The notes under the pieces are model-generated. The model made no database searches, was not told the origin of the DNA, and was given only the letters and a program-made list of their open reading frames with translations. From Pseudisothecium myosuroides (taxonomy: Eukaryota > Streptophyta > Bryopsida > Hypnales > Lembophyllaceae), in NCBI GenBank assembly GCA_951799445.1, contig OX637288.1, forward strand, positions 31,599,288 through 31,663,287: a stretch of DNA of 64,000 bases, read 5' to 3'. This document shows positions 34,851 through 46,325 of the stretch, piece by piece (position 1 is the stretch's first letter; each line of letters begins with the position of its first letter). Made by a program: the position numbers and the translations under genes.

Positions 34851-35757
34851 CCCCTAAAGGTTTTTGACTATGTTTTTATCAAAAACACTCCAAAACTACC
34901 ATTTCTAATACAAGTACCAAATTTTAGGAGAAAAAATTGTTTTGGATACATATAACCCATGAGATCTTGTAATATGCTAGTTTGAAAAGATGTAGAAAAA
35001 AATTTAGAATTTTTCAAGATGTAGATTTCAAGATATTAGCATTTGAATTGACAAAAATTCCTTTTGGGGTTCTTGAGAAAAAATCAAGCAGCTATACTTC
35101 AGAAGGTCACATCTGTATGAAAAAAGGTCCAAAATGGTGGTTACTCTTTGGATTCATTCTTCAAGGCAAGTTGTTTACATGCTTGAAATTTTTTTAATCA
35201 TTTGGAATTGAACATCATGTAGGAAAAAATAGAAAGCAAAAAGAAGTAGAGAATAATTCAAAATACAAAATTGTTAAGAATTTATTTATGGGACTGAAAA
35301 CTGCCAATCCAATGGTTGTAATGTTGCAATAAATAATCTACATCCAATTCTTTTATTTTTTTTCAAAAATATTGAAAATTGAGTAAAATAAAGGACTTCA
35401 AAGTTTATTTTAGAATAGAAATTCTATAACTACCCGCAAACTAGAACTCCTCATAACTTTCATCTCATTAATCAAAATGCTATGATTTAAAACTTTCCAC
35501 ATATATATATATATATAACCGATTTTAAAAAAAATTGGCTGCCTAGACTACCTATACTTCGCTGAAATTAAATATCATACAACAACTTTTAAACCACGTA
35601 GTCAAGAGTTATGAAAATTGTTGCACCTTAAACCTACTCCTTGGACACATGTTGTGTAAAAATTTCAAAGAAACAAAATAAAAACTCCATTTGTACTTTG
35701 TAGTGAGCTACCCAAAATCCCTATGTTGCCAAGAAATGTAATTTGGCCCTTTAGGGG
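34851..35757. mobile_element. TTAA-family element, 907 bp, absent from the right segment
   Basis: Left end CCCCTAAAGG preceded by TTAC (34847-34850, one change from TTAA). Right end on the reverse strand CCCCTAAAGGGCCAAATT, followed by TTAA (35758-35761). It lies in opposite orientation to the copy at 18592. The right segment reads TATGTCTCCTTAC-TTAA-GCCCTTAGATGAATTAA at 51322-51351, one TTAA and no insertion, whereas the left copy has TATGTCTTTTTGC before and ACTCTTCGATGAATTAA after. This is a clean empty site. Confidence 0.9.
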
Positions 35758-35949
35758 TTAAACTCTTCGATGAATTAAGAAGTATAGATTTGGAACTTCT
35801 AAATCCTAAAATGTTGCATATGCTAGAATGTAGACAATGGATGGCTTAATAAATTACTGAAGAAATGAAGAATGCACCTGCTGGTCTATAAATCAAAATC
35901 ATTCTTGGCAAGGTACCTTGGTGATTGGTCTTGTCCCTTTTAGTGTTAA

Positions 35950-36088
35950 CCTTTGAAGGATGCGGCTTTGGTGATAGGTACACCCTCAAAAATGATTCAA
36001 TTTTTGAACCTATATGTACATTTTATGTTTCTACGATAACCAAAAAATTATTCATCAAATACTTGCGGTCCTCAGTGTCCTTGCAGGG
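35950..36088. mobile_element. TTAA-family element, 139 bp (left segment)
   Basis: Flanked by TTAA at 35946-35949 and 36089-36092. Left CCTTTGAAGGATGC, right (reverse strand) CCCTGCAAGGACACTGAGG. Its orthologue in the right segment is 51532-51671, so insertion preceded the duplication. Confidence 0.7.
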
Positions 36089-36599
36089 TTAATTGAATAG
36101 AATGACTTTGCATAGTGCACCACCTCTATGTAGCATCATTTAGTCCAAAGAATTGTGAAGGGAGCCTTCAAAGCTAAAACTGTGGGATATGAAGTAAGGT
36201 AGTATGCTCTAAAAGCGACCTTTTAAGGGCTGGTCCACCTTTTTCATAGGTTTCCATGAACAAAAATATTTTTAAATCATTTTTCAGAGAAAGAAAAATG
36301 GATGCAAAACGTAACACAAGTGGTTTCATATTCAATGAACCATTTTTGAATTACTTATGAATTTTTAAAAAAAATTTGTTGTAGACACCTATTTTTGACC
36401 CCCCTAAGTCTTCCAAAATCCAACCACTTGCAACTTCTAAGGTGATTTGAGTAAATGAAGGCCAATGATTGACTCTTGCAATAAATAATGTTGCCTTTCT
36501 CTTGATTCTCTCAATGGCTTGAGAGGACCACCTCATGTCCATTTAAGACCTAAATATAGGGTCCATTTGCTTCTACCTTACTTGATTGTATTCTCTAAG

Positions 36600-37160
36600 C
36601 TAAGCAACCTTCAAACCCCCGGGGCACATCGGATTCACTCCAAAACAGGCTCTACCAAATCAACCCATGGACTGTCGTTGCCAACAACTGCTGCAAATTG
36701 TTTGTGTTTCAATGGCTGCCAATTAGGACAAGATTCATTGTGCAACTGCGTTCCAAACCTCATCACCTGCTTGAATGTGTGTTTCTCTCGTTTGGTTCTG
36801 GCCACCAGCCAGCAAGTCCTTGGAATTGACACAGTTTTAATCAGTTGCCAGCTGCAGCATTTCTGCAAAAATTCCCCCGCTGGACTTTCTCATTCATCAG
36901 TCTCGTTTTTTTGGCAGCTAAATGTATTTCTGGCCCAGAGATGCTGGTCACAATACTAGGAATCAGAAGGAGCACTACGGGAGTGAAAGGGAGCTTAACG
37001 GCTTTTCAAGATTTTGAAAGTCAACCCCTGTTGGGGTAGCGATTGCAGAATCGGCAACATCGATTCCAATTCTCAATCTGTATTACAAAGTGCAGACGAA
37101 AGCTGAATTTCACGTCCCTTTTGTTGCAAGAATCTGGGCTACGATTACATCGCTGGACAG
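36600..37160 (+). pseudogene. Exon remnant of an unrecognised gene (left copy)
   Basis: From ~37040 an open segment reads SATSIPILNLYYKVQTKAEF followed by HVPFVARIWATITSLDR and ends at a perfect donor, GGACAG|GTAAGT (37159). Upstream DNA to 36600 is conserved with the right segment (52183-52320) but has a stop (TTGGGGTAG near 37040) and differing frames. In the right copy the donor is GTTAAGT, so it is broken. I do not recognise the protein. Confidence 0.4.
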
Positions 37161-37317
37161 GTAAGTTTCTTTGTCATGTTGTACATGATGTTTAGTTTCA
37201 AATTTCTGGGACTTTTAATCTGCAGTATTGCAGCCCCATCACAAAGTGAAACAGAACTTGTAATTAGTGTGGAATTAAGCTGAGGAAGGGACACCTTCAA
37301 TCATCAGAATAAGCGTT
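37161..37317. other. Intron-like flank of the exon remnant
   Basis: Begins with the donor GTAAGTTTCTTTGTC and aligns with 52456-52610 in the right segment. Confidence 0.4.
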
Positions 37318-38553
37318 TCCATTAGAAGGGATTTGGGGCCAAGAAAGGGCCGTTTCAGGCCCATTCCCCAATCTGTCCCCATGCTGTGAATAGTGGTATG
37401 GGCTGTCTGAAAAATATATTTTCAAAAAAAAAAAAATTTTTTACCAAATTTCATTTTAACTCCTAAAGTCCCAAGGTCATTTTTCCATGAAAAACCACTC
37501 AAAACTGCCATTTCTATAGCAAAGAGCAAAAAAAAATTAAAATGTTTTTTTTGCATATTTAACCATAGGATCCTGTACTAGACTAGTGGAAGAATGTGTG
37601 GAAGAAATTTCAGAAACTTTGACCATGTAGATTGCAAGATATTTGCATTTAAAGTGAAGGAATCAAGTTTTTTTGCACCTTGCTCAACTACATTTTTTGG
37701 CTTTGAACCTTTTTAACTTAAAATTTTTGCTCTAATGATTTTGAATTTCTAATTTTATATGATGAAGAATTGAGTTGAGAATCTAAGAAAAAAATTTCAA
37801 AAAAGAAACACTTAGTTTTCACTCATTAAAAAATTGTTAAGTAGAAATAGGTTCGAGATTGAAGGAAAAATTAAATCATTAATAGCTCTAAGATAGAGTT
37901 GAAATATAACAATCTCAACGGTGAGATTGTTCTAGCAAGAAATCTTAACCTTGTGAAACTTTTTTTTTTTTAAAACTGTCAAAATTGAGTTCAGAAATAA
38001 ATACTACAAGTTATTTTTTCAAGAAGATGCTCTAATTGCCCGAAAAATAAGATTGTCCATAACTTTTGCATTACAAATCCAAATGGAATGAATCAAAGCT
38101 TCCCATGTAGATAAAAATAGAATCTATATGAAAAAAATTTAAAAAAAATTTAATTTAAAGTTTTTCTGAGGGTTTTTTTCTGCCCGCCGAACTAAAATTT
38201 GGGGGTTTTGTGCCATAACTTTTGCTCCCGGGCACTGATTGAAATAAAAATTACATTTTCGGAAAGCTAATGTGGTTCTCTATCTTCACAAAAAAAGTTC
38301 ATAAAATTACAACAAGTATTGAGATTGTAGGAGCCTGCCCGAAATCCATTTTGTCCCCCGAGGGGACAACGGGACTTTAGGGGTTAAGAATTTTTTTATT
38401 TTTTTTTATTTTTATAAATCTAATGTGGCCGAGTCCCGGCCATGTCACCCTACTGCGGTGGCGCAGTTTCAGCAATCAGGAATTATTCACAACTTGTAGA
38501 CAATTCATGGGAACTCATGGGAACTCGCGGCCCTTTAGAGGGCCCAAATTTTC
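37318..38553. mobile_element. Foldback element private to the left segment, hosting a TTAA element
   Basis: Left CCATTAGAAGGGATTTGGGG and right end (reverse strand) CTCATTAGAGAAAATTTGGG are inverted; subterminal GGGCC runs follow on both sides. The right segment reads GCGTTTCAGTGTCTCCTTGG at this point without the insertion. Similar inverted arms (CCATTAGAAGAAAAATTGGC) occur inside the Harbinger-like element at 41606-42377. About 310 bp without the nested 924-bp TTAA element. No clear target duplication. Confidence 0.6.
37460..38383. mobile_element. TTAA-family element, 924 bp, nested
   Basis: Flanked by TTAA at 37456-37459 and 38384-38387. Left CTCCTAAAGTCCC; right (reverse strand) CCCCTAAAGTCCCGTTGTCC, then a GGGGGACAAA box shared with 20944. 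Opposite in orientation to that copy. Confidence 0.85.
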
Positions 38554-38846
38554 TCTAATGAGTGTCTCCTTGGTGGCCACAGCTATAGAATTGTGCTCAA
38601 GTGGACTAGCAAATTGTAGTAAATGGTGTTGCAAGTAGAATCAAAATTTGATATTGCTTAGAGAACATGTATAAAATTTCAAAGTTGCAATGTGTAGGCT
38701 TGTATAATTTGGCTTAGAAGTTATAGGAAAAAATAATTTTGGAATCTTGAACCACCAAAAAGATATGCCTCAATGATCAAGAAATAAAGTGTGAAGCTAG
38801 CACTCATGAATCACCATTTGGATCACCTAGTTAGGCTCTTAATACA

Positions 38847-39249
38847 AGGCAAGTTGTTTCAAAAGAACTTGGAGTTTGCTTTGAGGCAAAAAATGGGAGT
38901 TGATATTTGGTACCTAGTGGTTTAAAGTGACACTACCTTGATTTGAAATTTGATGTCATTGCAAGATTTCTCATACCAAACACTTGTAGAGTTGGGTATT
39001 CCTTTCTACAATATTTTGGTGATAGGGACAACATTCTTCTAATGTTACAATCTTCAAATTCTTATCTCAAATGATGCCAAAATATTGTAGAAAGAAATAT
39101 TCAACTCTACGAGTGTTTGATATGAGAAATCTTGTAATGGCATCAAATTTCAAATCAAAGTAGTGTCACCTTAAACCACTAGGTACCAAATACCAACTCC
39201 TATTTCTTGCCTCAAAGCAAACTCCAAATTCTTTTGAAACAACTTGGCA
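38847..39249. repeat. Long hairpin: ~173-bp arms, ~57-base loop
   Basis: The left arm (38847-39019) starts GGCAAGTTGTTTCAAAAGAA and ends ACAATATTTTGG. The right arm (39077-39249) is its imperfect reverse complement (roughly one difference per ten bases). It lies just past a block conserved with the right segment, which lacks it. It may be a foldback transposon or a small-RNA precursor; no target duplication is evident. Confidence 0.85.
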
Positions 39250-39456
39250 AAGTAATCAGTCAAAAATTACCAAATTTATAGATGAATCAATTTTTTCTTA
39301 GTTTCTACAATTTCCTAGAAGTCATTCATAAGACACTTTTAATCCTCAATTTCCCATGAACTTCTAAAGTTTCAATGTCTTGAAATCGGTTTTCAAGGAT
39401 TTTGGGTAGGTTCCTTTAATGTCAACTGTCATTGTGGTTTTCCAGCCTTTTTTTAA

Positions 39457-40347
39457 CCCTAAAGGACCAAGCGGAGTCCACTTTTGAGAAGTTAGGCAAA
39501 CTCTATTGATTTTATAATTTGGAATTTTTGCATGAATTTTTTTAGAATGGCTGCTACTCATCATAATCTACATGTGAAGCTTTGTTTTATGTCATTCTGA
39601 TAAACAATGCAAAAGTTAGAAGGGTTTTTTCAATTTCATTGTCAAACCAAGCAACAAAAAATATATTCTAAAAATTAAAAATTACTTTCGTAGAATTGTG
39701 TAGATTGCTACCTACTCAAAAAAAATTGAACCACTCAATTCTGAATAATGAGGTAAAAGTTATGAGGAGTTTTATTTTGCGGGCAATGAGGGTAGAAAAA
39801 ACATATAAAGTCAACTTTTGCTCTCAATTTTGAAAATTTTCAAATGAAAATGAAAATGAAGGATACTAATTGTCTATTAGAAGATTCTCACCATTGGGAT
39901 TAACAATTTCTCAAATTCTTCCAAAAGTTATTAGCATATTAGTTTTATCTTTCATTCAACAATACCTTTCATTTTGCAATTTTAAAAAAGACGAATACAA
40001 AAGTTTTTTTGGTAAATTTTTTTTACAAAATAATGTTTTCAACTCATTTTCCAATATATTTTCTAATATGCACAAGTAATAGGACATAAGTGTTTTTTTT
40101 CTAAAAATGTTGAAAGACAAAACTTCACCTTTTGGAAGCCTACATTTTAAAGTTTAGGCACATTGATCTTGCAATTGGTGAGGATATTCATTCTAAAATT
40201 TTAAGACAATGTACTTGTGCAAGTTAACCAAAGGATCCTACGCTTGAATTTGTTAAAAAATAAATATTAATGAAGATTTTGACCTTGCTTTGGAGACGAG
40301 TATTTTGAAGCAATTTTGGGCTTCTAAATACGTTGGTCCTTGGGGAA
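39457..40347. mobile_element. TTAA-family element, 891 bp
   Basis: Flanked by TTAA at 39453-39456 and 40348-40351. Left CCCTAAAGGACCAAGCGG; right (reverse strand) TTCCCCAAGGACCAACG. Non-coding. Confidence 0.8.
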
Positions 40348-40351
40348 TTAA

Positions 40352-41160
40352 AGACCAAGGAATGTACTAGTTTTATATCAATAAATTTTTTAATTCATTT
40401 GATGCTTGGAAGAAAATGTTATACCTTCATAAATAGAAAATGCCTTATTCCAACCATGAAAAAAATGCATAATTTATAATAAAAAAATTTGTCTTGTAGA
40501 ATTTGCTTATATCTTTTGGAAAGCTTGGATCATTCCATTTGGATAAGTGATGTGAAAGCTATGAAGAATCTTGCATTTTGAGCAATTAGGGAGTCTCCTT
40601 CAAAAAATAACATTTATATGGTTTGTTTCCAAATTTAATCTTTACAATTTTTCAAAACTAAATCATACATAGCATGTAGAATATTTGCTACAACAAATTG
40701 CCCACTAGGATTGACATATTTCATTTCCATTTTAGATCCATTAGCAATAAAGTTTTCCCTTTCACCGTATCCTTACTTCTACTTAACAATTTGCTTAAGA
40801 ACAAAAATTATTAATTCATTTTTTGAATTTTTTTTCTAGATTTTAATAGAATCCCCCATCATTATTATAATGATTTAAACCTCAAAACTTTGTAGTGCAA
40901 AAAAATTATGTTAAGGGGTTTCAAAGTCTAAAAACCTAGTCACAAAAGGTGGAAAATGAATATTTTATTTTTGCTTTGAATACTAATATTTTACAATCTA
41001 CATGGTCGAAGTGCATGAATTTTTTTTCACACATTTTCATACAAATCTTGTGTAAGATCTTGCAGTTGAATATGCAAGAAAGTAGTTTTCTTTCATTTTA
41101 GTTCTTTGCACTAGAAATGGCAGTTTTGAAGTTTCTTTTTGATGAACCTGTCATGAACTT
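40352..41160. other. Decayed 0.9-kb TTAA-family member and spacer
   Basis: Interior phrases of the family are present (ACATGGTCGAAGTGCATGAA, CACTAGAAATGGCAGTTTTG), and the right end runs into the TTAA at 41160-41163 without the usual GGGG, as though the next element inserted at that terminus. The orthologous DNA in the right segment is 56950-57188 plus 58324-58815. Confidence 0.5.
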
Positions 41161-41163
41161 TAA

Positions 41164-41391
41164 CCCTTGAACGCCGAGCTGGTGACCACGGAAATCATTC
41201 CTTTTAGTATTGGATGACACCATCGTCTTTGAAAATACCAAAAGTACTCACTAGATGTCAAACTACTTTTCATGATCTTCCCTTTCCCCAAAAATTTGGA
41301 GGATGAATAGTTGCACTTCTATCCTACACAAAAGATTCTCTTGTCATTCATCAACCACAAAACTTTCGCATTGACATTTAAGGATTAAGGG
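41164..41391. mobile_element. TTAA-family element, 228 bp (left segment)
   Basis: Flanked by TTAA at 41160-41163 and 41392-41395; left CCCTTGAACGCCGAGCTGG, right (reverse strand) CCCTTAATCCTTAAATG. Orthologue at 58819-59047 in the right segment, so the insertion predates the duplication. Confidence 0.78.
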
Positions 41392-41605
41392 TTAATGTAA
41401 GAAAAATACATTCTATAACCTCTTCAGTCCTTCACTATTTGAATGAGTGCAGAAAGAATATTTCAAAGTATTGATTCTATAGTGGTTCTATAGTACTAAA
41501 AATATTAGAGATTCCATCCTTCTTGATGATTGGTGTATTAACTGAAAATTATATAACTCTTGTCAGACTTGTGATGCAGAAATTTCTTGGGTACTCCCCC
41601 ACTAA

Positions 41606-42377
41606 GGGCCTCCTGCCATGTGAGCCGGGCCGGCAGAAAAAGCACAAAATGACAAGAAATGAACACCGATTGTCTTGCCAGTCTCGGTGAGCGGAGAAGT
41701 AGGATTTCAAGTTTCACCGATCATCGGTGGACAACCCCATTGGTGAAGACGGAACAATCTTAAAGGAATCAATACGTGGGGGATTCTTACTCCATTAGAA
41801 GAAAAATTGGCCCTCGGGAGGGCTCCTTCCCTTTGCAAAGGGGTTGTGAGTTCCCCACAATGGATCTCACAGCCCCTTTGAGGGACAATGGCCACTATTC
41901 ATCATCATTGATGAATAGTGGCCACAATAAAAAAATATTAAAAAAATATTAAAAAAGTTAAAAAGTTAAAAAATATAAAAAATATAATAAAAAATATCAA
42001 AATAATAATTAAAATAATAATTAAATAACAATTCAGACTGATGAGGATAATTTTGGCTACATCAACATGAAATTCTATATTTATTTTAAAAATAATAATT
42101 TTATAATAATTTCTAAATTATAATAATGAACCATCCCGCGCAGAGCAGGCCCTGCTGTTCGCCGGCCAAAAAAAAAAAAAAAAATCGATTTTTTTTTTTT
42201 CATTTTTTTGGCCAGCGTTTCCTGCTGTCCGGGAACTCACAGACCTCCCGAGGGCCCATTTTTCTTCTAATGGATCTCTCCCCCACCCACCAGGTGCACA
42301 TGGCAGGACAATTCCCAACTTTGTCCCTGTAGCTCCCTGGCAAACTTGACCGGACTGGCTCACATGGCAAGAGGGCC
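41606..42377. mobile_element. PIF/Harbinger-like MITE (772 bp), private to the left segment
   Basis: Ends GGGCCTCCTGCCATGTGAGC and (reverse strand) GGCCCTCTTGCCATGTGAGC, with TAA on both sides (41603-41605, 42378-42380). The right segment reads CCCACTAACTGTGG at 59967-59980, the uninterrupted site with one TAA. A 3-bp TAA/TTA duplication with GGSCC termini is the PIF/Harbinger signature. Inside is a second foldback (41793-41822 against 42242-42268) and an A-rich core. Confidence 0.88.
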
Positions 42378-43119
42378 TAACTGTAGAAAAGAATGTTATG
42401 CTTGGAACTCATTTTTTAAAGGTCGGAGAGAACTGCGCATTGGTTCGAAGACTTGAAACATTCAAGTGCTGAATGGAAATGAGAAAATGTGTTCAAAGCA
42501 CGCATTCCAAAGAATGATTATATTTCTTATGTATAGATTTTTGGTTACATAAATAGTGGCATTCTCAACTTGTCAAGCAGACTTACTCGATTAATCAATC
42601 AATGAAGATTATACCAAGAAAATTAATAAAGATTGAATTCAGGTTTGTGTGACAGAGAAATTAAGAAACCTGTACATTTCCATTTGGCATGTACTCTTAC
42701 AATGAGCTTCTTGCTTCAGTTCAAGAAAGCCGGTACCCAGGAGTATTCGAACCCTCAGTCAACTTTCGGCACCAACGGCCAACGAAATGATTTGGGTGAT
42801 TAAAAAATGGATTCATTTTTGAACGGAACTTTGATTCCTCGTTGATTTTTGAATTTGGAACGCAAAGAACTTGTTTTTAATAAACTTTTGGACGTTCATT
42901 ACTCGAATGATGCGTCCCAGTTCTTGAGAAATTCATGAATTTTTAACCTTTTTTCTGTGTGAGAGGTTTAAGTCTCAAACATCGACAATTGGAAGAAACT
43001 TAAAATCATTTTACACAATTTTGATTTTGCTAAACCATTTTGAAACTTGGGGTGTGCAGTCAATCGAGTGTCTACTAGAAATGGAATGAGACATCAGTGA
43101 AGGTGCTTAGTATTTAGCC

Positions 43120-44291
43120 CTGTGTAATGAGGGCTTTTGTGACCGGGGAGCTAAGCAGTTGGATTCTCTAACCAAGGTAAACACTAGTCGTTCTTATTAA
43201 TTTGCGCTACATCTTCAATTGCAGTTTTGTGACCGGAACACATCGGAGTTGATTTGTTGCCCTGCTTTTTCTTTGCAGGAGTTGACAATTCCTTTGCATA
43301 TACAGCATTAAGAATTTTCCAGCTTGCCAGCAGCTACATCCTTATGAACAGTCTCTTCTTGAGCTCACGCTTGGGCCAGGTGCTTATGAAGAGGTAATTG
43401 GCCTTGTTGAAGTTTAGGCTTCCTCATAATAATGCAAGACAATATGCAATCATCTCTTAATGGAGTTATTGATAAAAGAGGTGTTACGAAATAGGTTCAA
43501 AATAAAGTAAGTTAAATGGCAGATAGTGTTTTGAATTTTCTGTTTCATTTGTGCTCAGGAGCTTTAAATGACTTCATCTACTTTGTACTCGTTGATTTTT
43601 ATCTGCTAGATTTAATCTTGAATTGCAAGGTTAGGTGTCCAATTGCTCACAATCATATCCTTGACTCCTTTGCTCCACATTTTGCAACGGGTTGACCTCT
43701 TGCGCAAGAGACAGCTCGATTACGGGAAGAATTGTGCTTCTGTTTGTGCTAAGGTACAGCATATGCAGCCATAAAGAAATGAAAGACAATCCATTCTTAA
43801 TTACACTATAATGATTTCTAGGGGTTGGTGGCGAAACCCCAATCGAGTGTTTGTGGAACGCTGTGTCATCTTTTGTGCTCTTCTTTGCAATTAACCAGCA
43901 AGCGTGAGGGTGATGAGCAATTGGAAGAGGTAACGCCAATAAAAGCTACTGTGCTTGGGTTATATCTATGGGTTTTTGAAATAATTTGTTGTTGAATACA
44001 AGCTCTGGTACGTGATATGTAAAATGTAGCCTTCTTCAGATTGGCATCCCATTTAGATTTCAGAGTGACTTACTGTAGTTGACATTGTTGTGCCACAGGG
44101 CATTACCAAGCTTGAAGACCTGTTTAACTAGCATGGGAAGGCGGTGGAAGAATTGAAGGAGATTGCGAAGGTTTCCTCACTTTTTTTGGCCCCAAACCCA
44201 TTTTTTGATATACACTCCTTTGTTGCTTCATTACCCGTGTATCTTACAGGCTATAAGAAATATACTTCGCAGTAGACCCGACTCACGACCA
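43120..44291 (+). pseudogene. Chloroplast NOG1-type GTPase gene fragment (left copy), broken
   Basis: Exon pieces in order match the helical N-terminal region of plastid NOG1-like GTPases: DRGAKQLDSLTK (to 43172), NFPACQQLHPYEQSLLELTL-type exon (43278-43394), VDLLRKRQLDYGKNCASVCA (43690-43751), LTSKREGDEQLEE (to 43929), GITKLEDLFN and HGKAVEELKEIAK (44099-44170), then AIRNILRSRPDSRPPVE. Lesions: an 8-base deletion after CCTTTG in the second exon, the acceptor before LTSKR changed from CAG to CAA, and TAG at the codon after LFN. The P-loop (G1) and the other GTP-binding motifs of the family do not follow, so the gene body is missing. The parent gene would act in plastid ribosome assembly. Confidence 0.72.
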
Positions 44292-45653
44292 CCCGTTGAG
44301 TACGCATCCTCTTTGATTGGCCTTCTTCTTTTCCCTTGTTAATGATTGTTGGAGCTGTCTCAATTCCGCTGCCAGGACTTAAGAGCTATGCCAGGTGTTA
44401 AGAACATGAATCTGATGTGCGTGTAAAACTTCTTATTTGAAAACCTCATCTTTGCTCCCCTTTGACACATTTCACCAGTGAAGTCCGTCAGTCAGTTTCA
44501 AATTTGCAACCTCCGTTGCTGCACAATCTCCCTCGCCAAATATTCACTTTCGGTGGAGAAGACGGATTACGTGAAGGAGAGCGTGAACAAGGAGCAGGCC
44601 ATATTCTTAGTTGTTGTGTTCTTTGTTGGACTAGATTGCGTGCTTCTTGTGACCATACTACATAAGTTGGGTACCCAAACCGCCACTTTTTGCTACTGAG
44701 CCTAGTTACTATTATTAGCCTGATCAAATTTTCATATGTTCTTGTTGGTAAGTGAAAGGAGGTTCCAACACACCAGAGAACATGGCATTTGGACATTGTA
44801 TGCAAAAGTTATCAAGGAACAAAGTTTGGTTCAAAAATGGTTTCTTCCACATAGGTACAAAATTGATTTTGGAGATGTATACAAAATAAAGATGGCGGTT
44901 TAAGGTTAGTGGCACATTTGGGTGTACCTACCTTAATAGTACACCTAATGATATTAAATTCTCTAACATTGTAAAGAACAAAGAAGAGTAAAGTTGGCTC
45001 TACAATAGAAATTGCCGAAAATACTACGATTGTTGATAGTTGCCCTAATAATTATGTCAATAGACCAATAATGAAATTTAGTTTTACCACACTAATTGAT
45101 TTTAAAATGCTATAAATTTTTAATCTTGATAAATTTTTTTTATCAAAAGCAAAGATATCAATACTATTCAATGAGGGATCTCTAACGTCTTTAGTAAAAA
45201 TATTCATCAAGAGTCAAATGCTAGTGATTAAGACTAAATTCAAATTAATAGTGAAATGGAAAGTGTGTTTTAATTTCTTAGTGTACAATGTGAAATATGT
45301 GAGAGGGTGTAAAATATGCTACAAGATTGAAAAAATATTGCCCTACAATTTGCGATGTTTGCCAATACACTATTAATATATGAAATTTAGTCTTAATCAC
45401 TAGCAATGTAATTTGTGATTGACTTACAACATACAATAGGGTCCAATAATCTTACAAATTTGATCCAAAGCAAAATCAATAAAAAGTTTATGAACTTTAG
45501 AAAGTTCAAAACTCTAGTATACTAGACTAAATGTACAAATTTTCAAACCACAAATTGTGTTGGAATTATAGTGAAGAAGACTTGAGCATCAAAACAAATA
45601 TATAAATATAAATTTCAAATTATTCAACAATTTGGATCTTTTCTATACACTAC
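44292..45653. other. Non-coding tail of the left segment
   Basis: Aligns with 62100-63145 of the right segment as far as ~45325. A stretch near 44460-44700 is conserved between copies (CAACCTCCGTTGCTGCACAA, GGTGGAGAAGACGGA) and open in two frames, but I recognise no protein in it. Confidence 0.5.
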
Positions 45654-45865
45654 CTACCATCTAGTTTGGCCACCTTTTGTTGAAATGACAACTTGCATTC
45701 TATTGGCCATATTAGAAATAAGCCTTTGTAGTTGCTCTAGAGATACTTGGTCCCATAGCGCTTGAAGTGTTTGTATCATTGTTTGCTTGTTCTTTGACTT
45801 GCTATGGTATTGCAACAAGTTTTTGACTATCTTTCAAAGTTTTTTTATGGTGAATTAGGAGGCCA
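45654..45865 (-). pseudogene. Tc1-like transposase C-terminal fragment
   Basis: On the minus strand WPPNSP (45865-45848) is the block that normally precedes DLNPIE in Tc1-type transposases. After a frame change and stops, the reading frame ends with LQALWDQVSLEQLQRLISNM followed by ANRMQVVISTKGGQTRW and a stop at 45654-45656. This is the typical Tc1 C-terminus (NR...VI..KGG.T.Y/W). The catalytic DDE triad is missing. The fragment abuts the left edge of the right segmental copy (45872), the same position where the left copy has the palindromic TA-flanked MITE. Confidence 0.8.
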
Positions 45866-46325
45866 GCTAAATTGTACGACACTACAATAGCATGCAAGCA
45901 TTAACATCATCTCAAAAGCTTAGCTTATTCAAAGGCCTGAATGCCCAATTGGTTGCAACCTCATCGATCTTCCCCAGAAGTAGTCTAGACTAGAGTGATC
46001 TATTGCTCTTTCCCGTTGCACTTGGAGCACAAAGATCCCTTGTTGAACCATTGAGAGACGTATTATTTTGACACTAGTGGCAACAATCAGTATCCATACA
46101 TATCTTGGTAAAACATTACAATATTCTAACCTGTAAATGATAATAGACACTTCCAATAGTGCCAATAGTGGAGGCACCTACTACCAATCACCGCAATACT
46201 ACCCATCAATTGTCTAAAAGTTCACAAGAGGTTAGGACTAATTTCCAACCACCAATTCCTTGATTCTTCTCACGACACATGTTCTTGGTTTGGAGTGCCA
46301 AAGTGAACAAGAAGTAGTCTCTTAA

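Larger units (their letters stand above)
28090..45870. repeat. Left copy of a ~17.8-kb tandem segmental duplication
   Basis: The left edge (28090, CAACACTGCAACAGCATGCA) matches 45872 (CGACACTACAATAGCATGCA). The kinase frames, the kinase downstream region, a 139-bp TTAA element, an exon remnant and the NOG1-like exons follow in the same order and orientation in both copies. Anchor offsets are ~17.78 kb at the left edge, 16.20 kb at the kinase and 17.81 kb at the NOG1-like exons; the differences are accounted for by insertions private to one copy. Confidence 0.88.

Noticed and set aside
35496..35517. (AT)n run near 35500 as a regulatory feature
   Set aside because: A simple dinucleotide microsatellite inside a TTAA element; no special context.
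36519..36959. 146-codon plus-strand frame as a gene
   Set aside because: The homologous DNA in the right segment is not open in this frame and carries an hAT insertion, so the frame is not conserved.
39453..39470. TTAACCCTAAAGG motifs as interstitial plant telomere repeats (CCCTAAA)
   Set aside because: Only one unit is present at each place, it is followed by GGACC rather than more CCCTAAA, and the motifs come in inverted pairs bounded by TTAA, so they are element termini.
44462..44699. Conserved frame after the NOG1-like exons as the GTPase domain
   Set aside because: No P-loop (GxxxxGKS) or NKxD motif; two frames are equally open.
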